Shown piece after piece: positions 36,899 through 48,550 of a DNA stretch of 64,000 nt. The notes beneath the pieces are model-generated. The model was not told where the DNA came from. It did not search any database and saw only the letters and a program-made list of their open reading frames with translations. The stretch spans positions 29,884,513-29,948,512 of the forward strand of contig CM034547.1 of the NCBI GenBank assembly GCA_020055645.1. The letters are read 5' to 3'. Both the position numbers and the translations under genes were made by a program. The stretch is from Tomocerus qinae (Eukaryota > Arthropoda > Collembola > Entomobryomorpha > Tomoceridae). How positions within the stretch are numbered: the stretch's first letter is position 1; every line of letters begins with the position of its first letter.

Positions 36899-39800
36899 TT
36901 AGCGAATTCGGGCGGCTACAGCCCTGGCTTCGTTCTCCGGAATTAAAACAAATATTGACTCCAAGTCACGACTGATCAAAATTCTCTGCCATGAAGTGTA
37001 GAAAACCCCTCGTATTTTATCAAATGCATCTTTATCATAAACAGATCTGGCTGTGTTTGTCAAATCAAAGGGTTCTAGAAAATTTAACAATAAAAATCAT
37101 TTAGATCTTCAAGGAATGAATAAGTGGCCCATCTCCCATTGCTTTAGGAAGGTAACGACAATCTCCAAATTGATGTAATTCACTATAACTAGCTACCTAA
37201 TATCAAATAAAAATCCAAATAAATTGTACCTATGCAGTAAACAGAAACAGAAGTGTCACAAAGGCGAATGTAAAAATAACAGGTTTGTCAACATAAGACA
37301 AAAAAATACAACATACGATTAGCATTTTGCCGTTAAAATGTCAGCAAATGATAATTAATAATAATCATAGATATATCAAAGATTTTTGTATTTCTATTAT
37401 AATAATAATAACGATTAAAATTAAAACTGCTGGAAAATGTATAGAATTTATACATTTTAAGAGTGGATTTTCATTAGACGTTAACTAGACGGCCTACTAG
37501 GCAAATTGAATCTACCACAAATGTACCCAAGTTACTATTATTAACTAATACTTGATTGAATACAGTGTATACTTATAACACGCATTGCAACGCTGTAAAA
37601 CTAAATAGGAACCACATAAATATAATGTTTTTTTTGAAAGTCATACCTTCAACGCACAAATACTTCCATTGATGCGGGTCATTCTTTGGTGATCTTCCAT
37701 GCATGCAACTTTTAATGGGAATAGTGGATCCCAAACGAACGGATACTGCATTTCGGGTGTAGCTGTGAAAATAAATAAAGATGAACTACTTATAAAAAAT
37801 AAGAAACAAAAAATATAATGTTGATAATTTTTAATAGATTAGATTAATTACTGCAAATACGGTTATCATAGTAAGCTTACTCAAACTTGTGAGAATAGTA
37901 CTCCAAAAATCCAACCAATAATTCCCCTAATGATTCAGTATTTTGACTATCCCACTTAGGGACACTGTCGTTAATTCGTATACGCATAACGTCATTATTT
38001 GGACTAAACTTGTCGGGATACATATTTTGAAGACATGGAAGCACAGGTTTAGTGCATCCACACTGAAGATAATGAATAACCATTAGAACTAAGGAATAGC
38101 TTGACACGGTCATATTTTTTGCATCATTAATCCCTTGCAGTTGAGCCCATAGTTTTACAACAAGAACTAACGGTTTAACACGCCAATCCAGTTGTGAGTA
38201 ACAATATAAAAGTTGGGTATTACGAATTCCAACGAAATTGTTGCAATTGAGATCTACTTCCAGTCCTTTATTTGCGTCTCGGAATTTTAAAATAGGAACT
38301 TTTGCATAAATTATTTCGGCCCGTCCAACAAGCGATGCCGTCCTAAACGACTGTAAGGTCTCGCTCAGTCGGTCCACTGCTTCAAACCTTTGATCTACTT
38401 CGAATTTACGCATCAACATACATATATCCACGTCGCTTGTGTTGCTGCCGAAACCTGACATGGTGGAGCCAACAACTTGTAATCCATAGCGAAGGAAGTC
38501 TCTAGCCTGTTCAAAAAGTCCTAATTGTAACACTGTACATAGTTCAATTAGAAGGAAAAATGGATAATGTCAATATTGTCAATTACATCTCTCGGTTCCT
38601 TGACGGGCATTTTTGACACAACATCCATGACCTCTCGCCAAAGTGCCATTTTCTTTCTGAATGTTTCTGTGGTTTGTTGATTTGTAGCAAACTTTTCCCA
38701 AATAGCATCTGATAACTTTAGTAAACAAACATAATTTCTGTTTTACAAAATGGTGACATTTTGTTCAGAGTAAGAGGGAATTTCCTGAATTTCGATCACA
38801 TGCGTTTCAAAATTTATGATTTTCTTACAGAATCCCATTCATTGTGTTGAACCAATGCCGTGGGCTTTTCAGTAACTTCCCCATACTTGAAACTTTTGAC
38901 TCTCTCGTCTGGGTCAATATCAGTTGCGTCAAACGGTACTTGATGGATATTGTACGGCTTTTTATTGCGACTAAACGACGGAGAGTGTTTGGTGTTATTG
39001 ACATGGGGTCCGCTATTGAATCTGCAAACAAAAGTTATTCATTTACTGCCTAAGTGCGTTTTATAATGACTGGAAATGGGGACAATACAGCCAGTTAGGG
39101 AAATGTGAAAAATTAAAAGCAGCGCATCGCAATTGAAAAGAGTATACAAACGATAAGCACAAGGACAAAATTGTATATAAAAACCAAATTAACCTTTCAT
39201 TTCATTCATTAATCTATCCATTTTTCCATTGCACAAGTATAAAACAAACATTCGCATTCTCATTATCTCTAAAAGGGTATACTGAATGACATCCCTCCGA
39301 TCTCTTTTCAAACAAGAATTCAAGTCACAAGTTAATATTTGTCGAACCAATGGCACAGCACAAGAAACATTGGTAGAGTCATAGCGAAACATGCATACGA
39401 AGAGTTAAGGCCCGCTTCTCTAACCTTTTCTTGGAATTGGCATTGACCAAAGTGCCTTGGCTTCCCAAAGACGACACTCCAGGACTGATGCTCCGGGTTG
39501 AACAGGTATAATTATTGGTAAGCTCGCTGGTCTCTTCTGACCATTCGCTACTACTGCTTTCAATTTTGTCGCATATTCCCTCGCACATGTGTAAAGTTTG
39601 ACAGCTCTGGCTGTGATTGTATAAAGTGGTGTTCCCATTTCTGAGGCCTACAACGCCATTATTGACGCTGAAAAACCCTGGGTAGGACTGATATGTATGA
39701 ATTGGGGTGGTTGTATTAATAGAAAGAGCGACAGAGCCATTTCTATTATTATTATTGGAAGAGTAATTGGTAGAGCCAGAGTAGTCATAGACTTCCCTAT

Positions 39801-41619
39801 CCCGACAAGAATTATTTAAAACGCCTGCATCCCCATTAGTTATATTATGGGCGGGAATTGTGCTGTTGGTGTTATGGGGTGTAATACTGTTGCTTCCGTT
39901 GTTTAATGTCGCAGAATCATTAACGCTTCGATGAGAAAAGTAGCCTCCTTTGTTAACAGGGAGAGTAAAAATCGTTCCATGGGAAGAGTCAGCTGTGTCC
40001 ATTGCATTCCATGAAGAGCCATCGTCTCGTTTGGAAGAAATCATATTGGAATACAAATTGTCGTCAACATCGTTTGTAGTGGATGAAACGAGAGCCTGAC
40101 CATGACCATTCACAGGAGCTGTAGCGGGCGGTGGTCCATGAACGGCATTATGGTTATTGGAATGGTGGTAATGTTGATGGTGTTGAGGGTAGTATTCATT
40201 ATGGTAATGTTTCCTAATTTTCATATATTTAACTAAATTAGTCTTACAGTTACATTGAACACATTATTGTGATGAGGATTATTAAAAAACAAGGAATAGG
40301 TGAAAACACACGCATAATGGTAAAGGAATAGTAAGGCAACGAATAAGTTTCTCACTCTTGGTCTCTAACTTAAATCAACAGGAACCGTTGGCAAAAAATG
40401 TAAAGGAGATGCGCCACAAAGGAAGGAAACCACATAGACAATTTGGAATTATTTAAATGTAATGTGTAACTTATAATTAAATGTCTAGCATTCAGAGAAT
40501 TGACTCTATTACCCGTATTTGTTGCCTCCATAATTTCTGAAATTACTTTGAAATCTTGGCATGTTTCCATAGGCGAAATTAGGCATCTTTTTGTAATAAA
40601 ACTGGTTATCAGGGTTAAACTTTGGGGGATATTTGTCATGCATCATATTACTGCTGGAATTGTGTAGGTCCAGGTTTCCTGTTGTCCCATTAGTTGTACT
40701 GTTTGCTATATTTGTAGTGCCTTGAATGTCTCCGCAGCTTGGATTTGAGTTAGTAGAATTGTCAGTGCCAAAGTTAATACTGTTTGCCGTATCACCACTG
40801 TTACTTGAAGGTTGAGTATAGTAAGGCTTACTGTTAGAGACAGGGCCTTGTAGTCCAACTGGAAGATGGTCTCCTGAACTGTTTGGCCAAGGAGCAGCTT
40901 TATTTCTGGCTGCCAAAATACTGGGATGGAGATTTTCATCCATTTCGGGGTTGTTGAGAGGGTTTAGCTGTTGACCTGAAGAAGGTGTAGAGTTGGACAA
41001 GTTATTGGGCATTACTCCGTGAGCCATTTGCTGGTGGTGCTGATTTTGATGATGAAAATTATTGTAGTTGTTGGAATGATGATAATATTCATTATGTTGG
41101 CCTTGGAAATGCCGTCTGAAAACAAAACCTTTTTATTATTGTATATCGCATTCAAACTATTGATAAAAATATAATCTATTGTGATTGTATGACAAAAACT
41201 ATTAGTTACAAAATAGATCACCTGTTGTAGTGTCTATTGTAGTGTCCATTGTGATTGTGATGATTACTATGGTATCTTGGTTGATGTCCGTAGTTATAAT
41301 GATTGTGGTATCTTCTGAAATAATTATTTTCATGATTTGTCTTGTAGCCATCGTAAGTAAAACTTCTGCTGTAGTCTCGTTTTGTGTTTGACGTCGTTGT
41401 CGTCGTACTGGAAGCATCAGAACTAGAATCTCCCAAATAAGGTGATTTCAAAGATGGGATGTCATCTGTAAGAATTGAAGATACTTGAGAATCATTGTCC
41501 ATGCTTGTTTCTTCCAATTTAGCATCTTCTTCACTACACCGACTAGTTAAGATTTTAGTTGAGATGTGAATATTATTCGGTGTTCCGGATCTTGAACAAA
41601 ATCCACTGTCCATGTCCAT
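36899..41619 (-). CDS. Gld2: GLD2-type cytoplasmic poly(A) RNA polymerase
   Basis: Non-canonical nucleotidyltransferase that lengthens poly(A) tails of cytoplasmic mRNAs, mainly in germ cells, eggs and neurons (family knowledge). Exons, all in phase: 41619-41222, 41115-40513, 40213-39425, 39021-38829, 38715-38587, 38506-37881, 37762-37647 and 37074-36899, total 1,009 residues. The catalytic site is VGSTMSGFGSNTSDVD (D729, D731) with the third Asp in LEVDLNCNN (D789). Then come RVKPLVLVVKLWAQLQ-like text (WRVKPLVLVVKLWAQ), SSYSLVLMVIHYLQCG, LGELLVGFLEYY and EEPFDLTNTARSVYD. The first 650 or so residues are Asn/Ser/His/Tyr-rich with HNEYY and HHSNN repeats, and about twice as long as the whole human enzyme (about 480); Drosophila wispy is also long. 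The 38587 donor and 38506 acceptor are the least certain. Open frames at 39189-39392 and 38825-39031 on this strand are intron and shadow. Confidence 0.9.
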
Positions 41620-44338
41620 GCTCCCCACCTTCAACAGGTCAAGTCCAAAAATTAGGAATCCACGGTAAATAATTCTTGTTTTATCTAATGGACTTCTCAC
41701 CCTCTCATTTCAGTTACTACTAATTGTACTAATATCAATTCTAGGTAACTAAACTAAGGTACACAACGTAAACCAAAACAGCAGTTTTATATTGCCGTTC
41801 TATAAACATTTTATCCAGCTAAACCGCACTCGCGCAGTTACAAAAACTCGACAGAAATATTACATTTACTCTGTGTACCTTCCTATTCTATATAATATTA
41901 TGCATGCAATCTAGTATATATTGTACATTGTATAAGGCTGATAATATTTTGTGTCCGTACAGAACAGTAAACATAGCAAGTTGTGTAAGTGCAAGAAGTG
42001 TCTAAAATATAAGTTCCTGCCTGTCGTGCCTGTGCATAGAAGACTCATAATACTATATGTATAGGAAATCATTTAGGTACTCTCCTCTTCAGCTTCGGTT
42101 TGGCGGGAATAGTTTTTTAGCTACTACTCAGTGATATTATACTTTGACAGACATGTCATTTTTATTCTGATTTCGAACAGATTGACGGAGTATAAAATAA
42201 AAAATATTATACTAAATAGTATCAGTCCCACCAATCATAAAGTCAACCTAATAAGCTAATGCTGTCTAATGTATGAATAATCTGTTTCTATGTTCACTTA
42301 GTTCATGCTTAGTTATAATCCATATCTAATATCTACTATCATCCACTTGTAAAATAATGGCATAATAAAATCTTCGCAGAATATGAGTCTCTGGTATATA
42401 CCTATACGTTCACTTAACATTAAAAGAATTAAAATAAACTTAAACTGAACAACTAACTAAAACTGAACCATCCATATTCATAACCAATGCTGCACAAGCT
42501 TAACATAATATGCTGATATTCATATTTTTATATTCACATCATGTATATTGTATATTCTGACCTGCCTCCATATCCCTAACCATATACTACTACAGACACA
42601 AAACTCTCCACGGATGAATAACAATTTTTAATTTCTACGAGATAGAATTGTATGTTATTGCAACGCTAGGCATTGGCCCATTAATGATTAATAATTTACT
42701 AAAATTTGAAAATTCAGGTCATTAGAACAACATAAAATTTAGCTAAAGAAACTTCATTTGCTGGTCAGGCAAGTATTTGGAAAATCATATTGATATTAAT
42801 AAAATGTCAAAAATCATTTTGATTTTCTGTAGGCATTTTTTCATGCCAAGAAAAGTACTGCCATTGCTTTCCTGGAAACAAGATCCCGTTAATTTCTTTC
42901 AGAGATTCCTCCTAGAATAATAAGATTTTCTAACTCTCAAGTACATATAAAATATATAATCTCAGGTTGCAAATGTATGTAACAACTTTTACTATTAATT
43001 TTTTGCAGAAATTGCAGGACTTCTTATTAAAACTTGATAGCCTATTTTCTGTACATAAAAAAAGTTGAAACTAACAGGATAATATATTATTTCGCTATGT
43101 CCATCCATGGTCCATAACACGAACATTAGAACTTCAATCCATTCCTATTACTAATATCAATAGTAATCCTTCGCATGGCATTCCGAAATAAATACGACTT
43201 TTCCCAATTAAAAAAAACAATTGGGGATTGTAATATGACTCAAAGCTACTTGGACGATGATAATAAATATCTGGCTAAGTCTAACTTAAGTTAGTGTCAG
43301 TGTCGCTAGCGCTAGACTAGAGAATTCAGATTTAATCAGGCACGATCAACATTTATAGTTTCCTTCTTTCAAGATATAATAATGTCTTATAACGTCTATA
43401 GTTCATACGAATTAAAGACCTTGTCATGTTTAGAGGTCTTTTCCTATATTATTACAAACCTTCAATTTAATTACACATTATATATAGCTAGGAAACATTT
43501 CCATTATATTTCCACTAATTCCACTAATTAAAACCTGTCATAATATTACACAAATCTAATATCCTGAATCAAATTTTTTGATAATCATTCTAAATGTCTT
43601 ATACTCTCTCACTCTCACCCTATCCTTACATTTTATTGTAAGTTTGGATCAGGGCTCTATACATCTTGAGAACAATGGTCTGTTGAATAAACATAATAAT
43701 AATTATAACACAACACAACTCATAAATATCTGCAAAACTTACCATTCTTAATTATTATTTCTGGAGCGTCTTGCGCAACAGGACGGACAAATGGATGGAA
43801 AAGGAAGTTGCTGCTGGTTTTCCGCAGCTAAAGGATAAGAATATACTTGCTTGTCCTCAGATTTTACATTCCATTTTGACTCCTTTCCCCAAACTCGATC
43901 CGAGAAGCAGTGGCTAGGTTTAAGTAAATTGAAGATTACTGGAGATTTTCAGCGAATAAATGTCATGATGTTGATGATAAAGAATGACTTACCCAACAAC
44001 TACAAATAACAGCTAACAGTGCATGCCAATCAAACAGATGACAGACTACCACCACCTACTCAACTAAATAATACTAATTTACGATGCACACGAGATCAAG
44101 GAAATTACCACGCACCTTGGGCTCACTCACATATTATTATATTTACTGACACTGTTATGCTAAACAGCTTGGACTAGGAAGTAGAAAATATTTTTCGTAG
44201 CCGTAACAACATCTAATTCTTTTACATGTTAAAATGTAATGTAATAAAAGAAAATAGAAACTAAGTTCAAAAACTACTAAAAAAATTCAATTTGTTGTCA
44301 ACATTCTTGTCAGCCTATTTCACTCCTTGGCTGAACCC
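41620..44338. other. Upstream region of the GLD2-type gene
   Basis: The first coding exon probably opens at 41628 (acceptor GTTGAAG), so upstream sequence is intron of the 5' untranslated part or promoter. A candidate 5' exon ends at 43743. No other gene is supported. Confidence 0.5.
43743..43930 (-). other. Candidate 5' exon on the minus strand
   Basis: A stretch less AT-rich than its surroundings ends in a strong donor on the minus strand (AAGAATG/GTAAGT). One frame reads VWGKESKWNVKSEDKQVYSY and on to CARRSRNNN before a stop, without a start ATG I would choose. It could be the 5' untranslated exon of the GLD2-type gene, about 2.1 kb upstream of its first coding exon, or an exon of an unseen gene. 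The upper boundary is a guess. Confidence 0.35.
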
Positions 44339-44626
44339 AAGGAGCTTGGACGGTTAATAAGGAGAGCCAAGTAGAGAATTGCCCGTAAGGGATTTTGAAG
44401 ATCTGTAAGGGACATTTTGTCCCTAATTTTGTGTAAATATCTGGTTGCTATGCTGTTGGACACGTATTAAATTATTAGAGGATAGCAAGGAAAATAGAAT
44501 AAATATATTGAGAAGGATATTCGATTTATTGGGGGTTCGGAACAAGTGAAAATGCGTGGAAAAATTACATGACTACAGCCCAAGTTTGGAATTCCCAGGC
44601 ACTTCTGAATTTTTGTGTATGTAAAC

Positions 44627-44781
44627 CGATTTGTGACGTCACTCGGCGACTTTCCTATACATTTGCATGGGGCATCACCATGGTGAAAGTGCATGTCAAA
44701 AAATTAAAATAATTTTGTCTAAAACATTTTTCTGCCCCATGGAAATGTATAGGAAATGTCGCCGTATGACGTCACAAATCG
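44627..44781. repeat. Hairpin insertion within copy A
   Basis: Arms 44627-44673 and 44734-44781 are inverted copies, sharing CGATTTGTGACGTCA and CCTATACATTT. Each arm carries one TGACGTCA. The copy at 46.6 kb lacks this block, so it is probably an insertion. Confidence 0.7.
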
Positions 44782-44888
44782 AATACATTACAAAAAATCG
44801 AATGAAGCCTGGAATGCCGCAGGTTGACTACAGCCGATCCCTAATTTCCCCCACTTGGGGACTTGGGGATCTCTATGTAAATAAACAG

Positions 44889-44910
44889 TCGCCAATGACG
44901 TCATTGGCGA
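44889..44910. repeat. 22-bp perfect palindrome centred on TGACGTCA
   Basis: TCGCCAATGACG and its exact reverse complement form one palindrome. The related copy at 46.74 kb has one extra A and is no longer perfect. TGACGTCA is the consensus cAMP-response (CREB/ATF) site. Confidence 0.8.
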
Positions 44911-45146
44911 GCTTTTCCCACCCACTTTTCATTTTTTAATTTCCCCATAGGGATGTGCCGCGGGTTGGAGGATAGCAAGTGGGACATCAATGTTTATAGC
45001 AGATTGATAAAGAAAGGGGTATGGGACCTTTTCCAAAAAACGTCCCTTATAAATCCTTAAATTCGCTTATGGTAAAATTCCCTGCTCGGCTCTCCTGATA
45101 AAGCGCTACTATACTATTACAACGTCCATGCTCCTTGGCTGAACCC

Positions 45147-45235
45147 TAGTCTGGGATCTTTTCCCTCATTTTCCCCTCTCATCTTTTCAGAATAATTGGC
45201 AAACTAAAGCATTTTTCTATAGTGATTATCACCAA
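45147..45235. repeat. Direct repeat, first copy
   Basis: TAGTCTGGGATCTTTTCCCT through CTATAGTGATTATCAC recurs at 46244-46350 with a small internal duplication there. It follows immediately after the right target duplication of the element at 44339. Confidence 0.75.
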
Positions 45236-45363
45236 AGAACCTAGAATACAGAAGGAAATACCAAATGGCATAAACGCCATAGCCTAAATGACTATTTGGA
45301 TATATTCACGCAAAGGGCCTAACTGAATCCTTCTTATGAAAAAACAGCCAAAGAGAAACCTCT

Positions 45364-45438
45364 ATAGGGGTGTGAAATACAGATCAAATTGGTCAATCTC
45401 CATTTAAGTTTACCAAAATCTGTTTTTTACACCCCTAT
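45364..45438. repeat. Small hairpin element
   Basis: ATAGGGGTGTGAAATACAGA at 45364-45383 pairs with 45419-45438 at 18 of 20 positions. Probably a MITE fragment; no target duplication was identified. Confidence 0.55.
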
Positions 45439-45774
45439 GGAAACGCCTAGAGATGATATCCAAAATGACTTTCTCACTGGGCAGGACGTTGTGACAGCCT
45501 CACATACGTCATCACATACGTTGTTTTCACTTTAGCATAGGCCTTACGGGGGACAGCTCTGACTTCGACAAAAGTCAATAATTTTACTGTTTATACGACG
45601 ATAATGGATCGTATATGGCCCTGTGCGTAGATCTTTCACTGGGACAACAATAACAACTGAAGTCTTACCTCATCACTCATTATTGTCATACCAAACTCAA
45701 AAAAAAAATTTCAGTGCAGGTTTCCCCCCATGTTTTTGTACGTCCTTCTGTAATAGTCCATATCTGTATTTGTC

Positions 45775-45982
45775 TAGTACTAAACCTATTATTTGCCTAG
45801 GGCTACTTATACTCTTCCTATTCCTATCAACATCACGATTTGTGACGTCATATCAGTTGATTTTAAATCTACTAAAAATTGTTTCCAATGAGACGTGACG
45901 TCATTTTGACGTCACCAAGCATGATGATGATAGGAATAGGATGAGTCTAAAGTGGCCTTTAGGCAATAATAGGTTAGTACTA
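45775..45982. mobile_element. MITE with 60-bp inverted arms
   Basis: TAGTACTAAACCTATTATTTGCC at the left (to about 45835) matches 45920-45982 reversed, including CCTATTCCTATCA. The loop and inner arm hold three TGACGTCA octamers (45843, 45896, 45907). It abuts the next element, sharing the final TA. Confidence 0.7.
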
Positions 45983-46205
45983 TAGTTCAGGAATAAATAA
46001 AGGAAACTTGAAAATAGGCTTACAAATGTATTAAATTTTGAAAGGTAATAGTGCAGAAATTTGCGTAATCTATGACAACCTGAAAATTTTCGCAAAAACG
46101 AAACAGGACCATATTGCAATTTATTATTTATTTTGTTATTTCTGCAAACCATTTCAGCTAACCTCTCAGAATTTCCAAGTTTCCTTTATTTATTCCTGAA
46201 CTATA
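45981..46205. mobile_element. MITE with perfect 30-bp inverted ends
   Basis: TATAGTTCAGGAATAAATAA plus AGGAAACTTG at 45981-46010 is repeated exactly, inverted, at 46176-46205. The outermost TA on both sides fits a Tc1/mariner-type TA duplication. The 165-bp middle has no coding potential. Confidence 0.8.
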
Positions 46206-46243
46206 GACAATATCTGTATTAGACTGGACATCTAGTGAGTATG

Positions 46244-46517
46244 TAGTCTGGGGTCTTTTCCCTCATTTTTCATTTTTCCCTCATTTTCCCCTCTCCTTCT
46301 TTTCAGAATAAATTGGCCAACTAAAGTATTCTTCTATAGTGATTATCACTATGTACCACTGTAAGGTATATACAGTTTTGTGTCAATTTATTCCAAGGAG
46401 AAGGGAGGGATTTTGAATTAAAATACCTCGTATCCAAAGTGATTTTCAAAACATTTTACTCAGACTCTTGATTCTCTTATTATGAAATAATAAGAATAGA
46501 ATACAGGAAGTCTTGAT
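46244..46517. mobile_element. Insertion with 11-bp duplication, second copy of the TAGTCTGG repeat
   Basis: Starts TAGTCTGGGGTC and contains the direct repeat also found at 45147-45235. TAGTGAGTATG precedes and ends it, so it entered the arm of the element at 46210 after that element existed. No inverted ends are clear. Confidence 0.7.
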
Positions 46518-46582
46518 TAGTGAGTATGCAGATTTTCAAGTAAATTTGATGGCGGGATCCTTCGTACCATGAAGGTATTTAC

Positions 46583-46811
46583 CAAGGAATATAGAATATA
46601 ATATTATAGAAAAGGAATGGCAGATTATTCGATTTATTGGGGGTTCGGAACAAGTGAAAATGTGTGGAAAATTTACATGACTACAGCCGATCCCTAATTC
46701 CCCCCACTTGGGGATCTCAATTTAAATACACACTCGCCAATGACGTCAATTGGCGAGCTTTCCCACCCACTTTTCATTTTTTCATTTTTCCATGGGGATC
46801 TGCCACGGGTT
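46583..46811. mobile_element. Nested repeat family, copy B
   Basis: Shares with copy A the strings CAAGGAATATAG (start, loosely), CGATTTATTGGGGG, GACTACAGCCGATCCCTAAT, the TGACGTCA palindrome and the CGGGTTGG end. GGTATTTAC at 46574-46582 and 46812-46820 is its 8-9 bp target duplication. Confidence 0.75.
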
Positions 46812-46957
46812 GGTATTTACTAACTACTACTATTTAGTGATGAATACCTTCATGATACGAAGGATCCCGCCGTCAAATTCACTTATAGGTAATCACATCA
46901 AATTCACTAAGATCTGTATACTCACTAGATTGTAGATGTCCAGTCTAATACAGATAT

Positions 46958-48550
46958 CGTTTAATTGTCTTTCGTTTTATCTGGTCTTAAGTGGGTGGAT
47001 ATTAGGGGATAGTGAATGTGCATGTGGACTTTGTGGACATGAAAGGTGAGATTTAAATTCCGATGATGCAGAAATCGTATCTTCCCGCAAGTGTGGAGAC
47101 AAAGAGAACTGATGCAGGGCTGGGTGACTAAACACAGAGATTAATTTTATTTTCATTCACAGAGAAAGCACTGGTGGCTTTCAAAGGGTGAAGGTAAAAA
47201 AGTGAAAGTGGAGTAAACCTTGTGTAAGATTGATGGTGAAATGTCAAACGTGGTGTTAGGAGCAGTACTTTATACTAAATATCTAAAATATTCTTTCGTT
47301 GAAACCATAATATACCTTGCGTTTTTTTCGGTATTTTTTAGTAGAACCTCCGGGCTATAAGGTTTTACTGGAAAATTTGACGTTTTTTCACATCTTACAT
47401 TGCTCATGATATAGAATAACCTGCATATAAGCATGAAATGCAACATGGATAATTAAATAAGGTGAAGGGGAAGAAATTAAAAATTTGCTAATAAAGAATA
47501 CCTATAAGTGTTTTCGAAGTTATTTTAGGATTAAATTAGCAAAAATAGTATGTTCTATTCCTCCTATGTGCTGTATAACAACTCGCTGGCAGTTAATTGC
47601 ATACCTTGCAAATCCACCCGATGTTCTTTATTTCTTTAATTCTTGTTCTCTCAAATGTGTTATTGGTGTTAGTTTTCTTTAAATCACAACCTCTTTACTC
47701 GTACATGCTTGTGCATAATAAGTAACAGTAACTTTAATAACGAATATTCCATTCTCGAGAAGTGCATACATAAGTCCCTTTGTTGTTCATGGAGAACAGT
47801 TAAATCTGCTTTTCCGTTATTTTTCTTCGAGTTTTGTTTTAAGGTTTTGATTTTTGATACACTTGTTGGGCTTAGTTTGTCGAACAAAAAGTTTATAATA
47901 GGGATAAATAAAAATGTGAGAAAAGTGAACTAAGTAAATATAAAAAATAGACTATGAACTTAAGTAAGATAAGTAAATAAATAAGATAAGTAAATAATAT
48001 TTAACTTCCTAATAGTATAACGTGTACAAAATTAAGTAGTGTGCTTTAATATGCAATAATTATGTGCAAAGAATGTCGCAAGATAGACTAAAAGTTAAGC
48101 CGCAGAAAGCTATGTGATTTAATATATTAGTATGTTATTGTGCTTTGGTAATCTTATACATTTGTAAAAACACCGCCGTAACAAGAGAGAAATGTAACCT
48201 TTTCAATCTTTCTATTGTCAACCAGAAGTTTGTTTCTTTAGTATAGTGTGACAAAGTATGATGCCCTATTGTCCTTGCAAGTGGTGAGATATTAGGGTGC
48301 GATGTCTGAATGTGATAATGATGCTGTTCACCTCACCCATTCTATCTTACAATGATGTATTTAATACCTGGGACGATTTCAAACCCTAAACGAATAAATA
48401 CTGATTTATAGTCTGCAAGCTGTTTGCCGATATTTATGGAGAGAGATGTGATTTAGGTATAGATGTATGTAGGGCCTTATGTCTACGGTTTAGAAGGACC
48501 TCATACTACTAATACATATAATTCCAAACACCTCTAGGTTTCAGCCGCAA
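46958..48550. other. Intergenic, no gene seen
   Basis: Only short frames. A small tandem repeat of TAAGATAAGTAAATAA lies at about 47966-47999. The lost 3' part of the mariner copy would have been at the right end of this stretch. Confidence 0.5.

Larger units (their letters stand above)
44486..44967. mobile_element. Nested repeat family, copy A
   Basis: Flanked by GAGGATAGCAAG at 44478-44489 and 44968-44979; the last four bases may belong to the element on the left. The core from CGATTTATTGGGGGTTCGGA to the end CGGGTTGG is shared with the copy at 46583-46811. This copy is longer because it holds an extra hairpin (44627-44781). No inverted ends are obvious and no coding sequence is present. 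Confidence 0.7.
44339..45136. mobile_element. Non-autonomous element with 10-bp target duplication
   Basis: Begins AAGGAGCTTGGACG and ends with the near-reverse CGTCCATGCTCCTT. The imperfect arms extend about 90 bp through GGAGAGCC and AAGGGAC. GGCTGAACCC occurs directly on both sides (44329-44338 and 45137-45146). A 9-10 bp duplication suggests a Mutator-like mobiliser, which is inference. The identity actually runs 16 bp (CTCCTTGGCTGAACCC), because the left flank happens to resemble the element end. It carries a second element at 44486-44967. Confidence 0.65.
46210..46957. mobile_element. Inverted-repeat element carrying two later insertions
   Basis: ATATCTGTATTAGACTGGAC at 46210 is matched, inverted, at the right end (46957). 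Inner arm parts GGCGGGATCCTTCGTA (near 46550) and its reverse (near 46857) also pair. The left arm is split by 46244-46517, flanked by TAGTGAGTATG on each side (46233-46243, 46518-46528). The loop holds copy B (46583-46811), flanked by GGTATTTAC. Confidence 0.75.

Noticed and set aside
38825..39031. 68-codon minus-strand frame overlapping a GLD2 exon
   Set aside because: Another frame of the same exon (NIHQVPFDATDIDPDERVKS) joins both neighbours in phase, whereas this one does not fit the acceptor phase upstream.
39189..39392. 67-codon minus-strand frame as a GLD2 exon
   Set aside because: Its donor would be in the wrong phase for the next exon; the AAAAG/GTTAGAG donor at 39425 joins 39021 in phase, making this intron.
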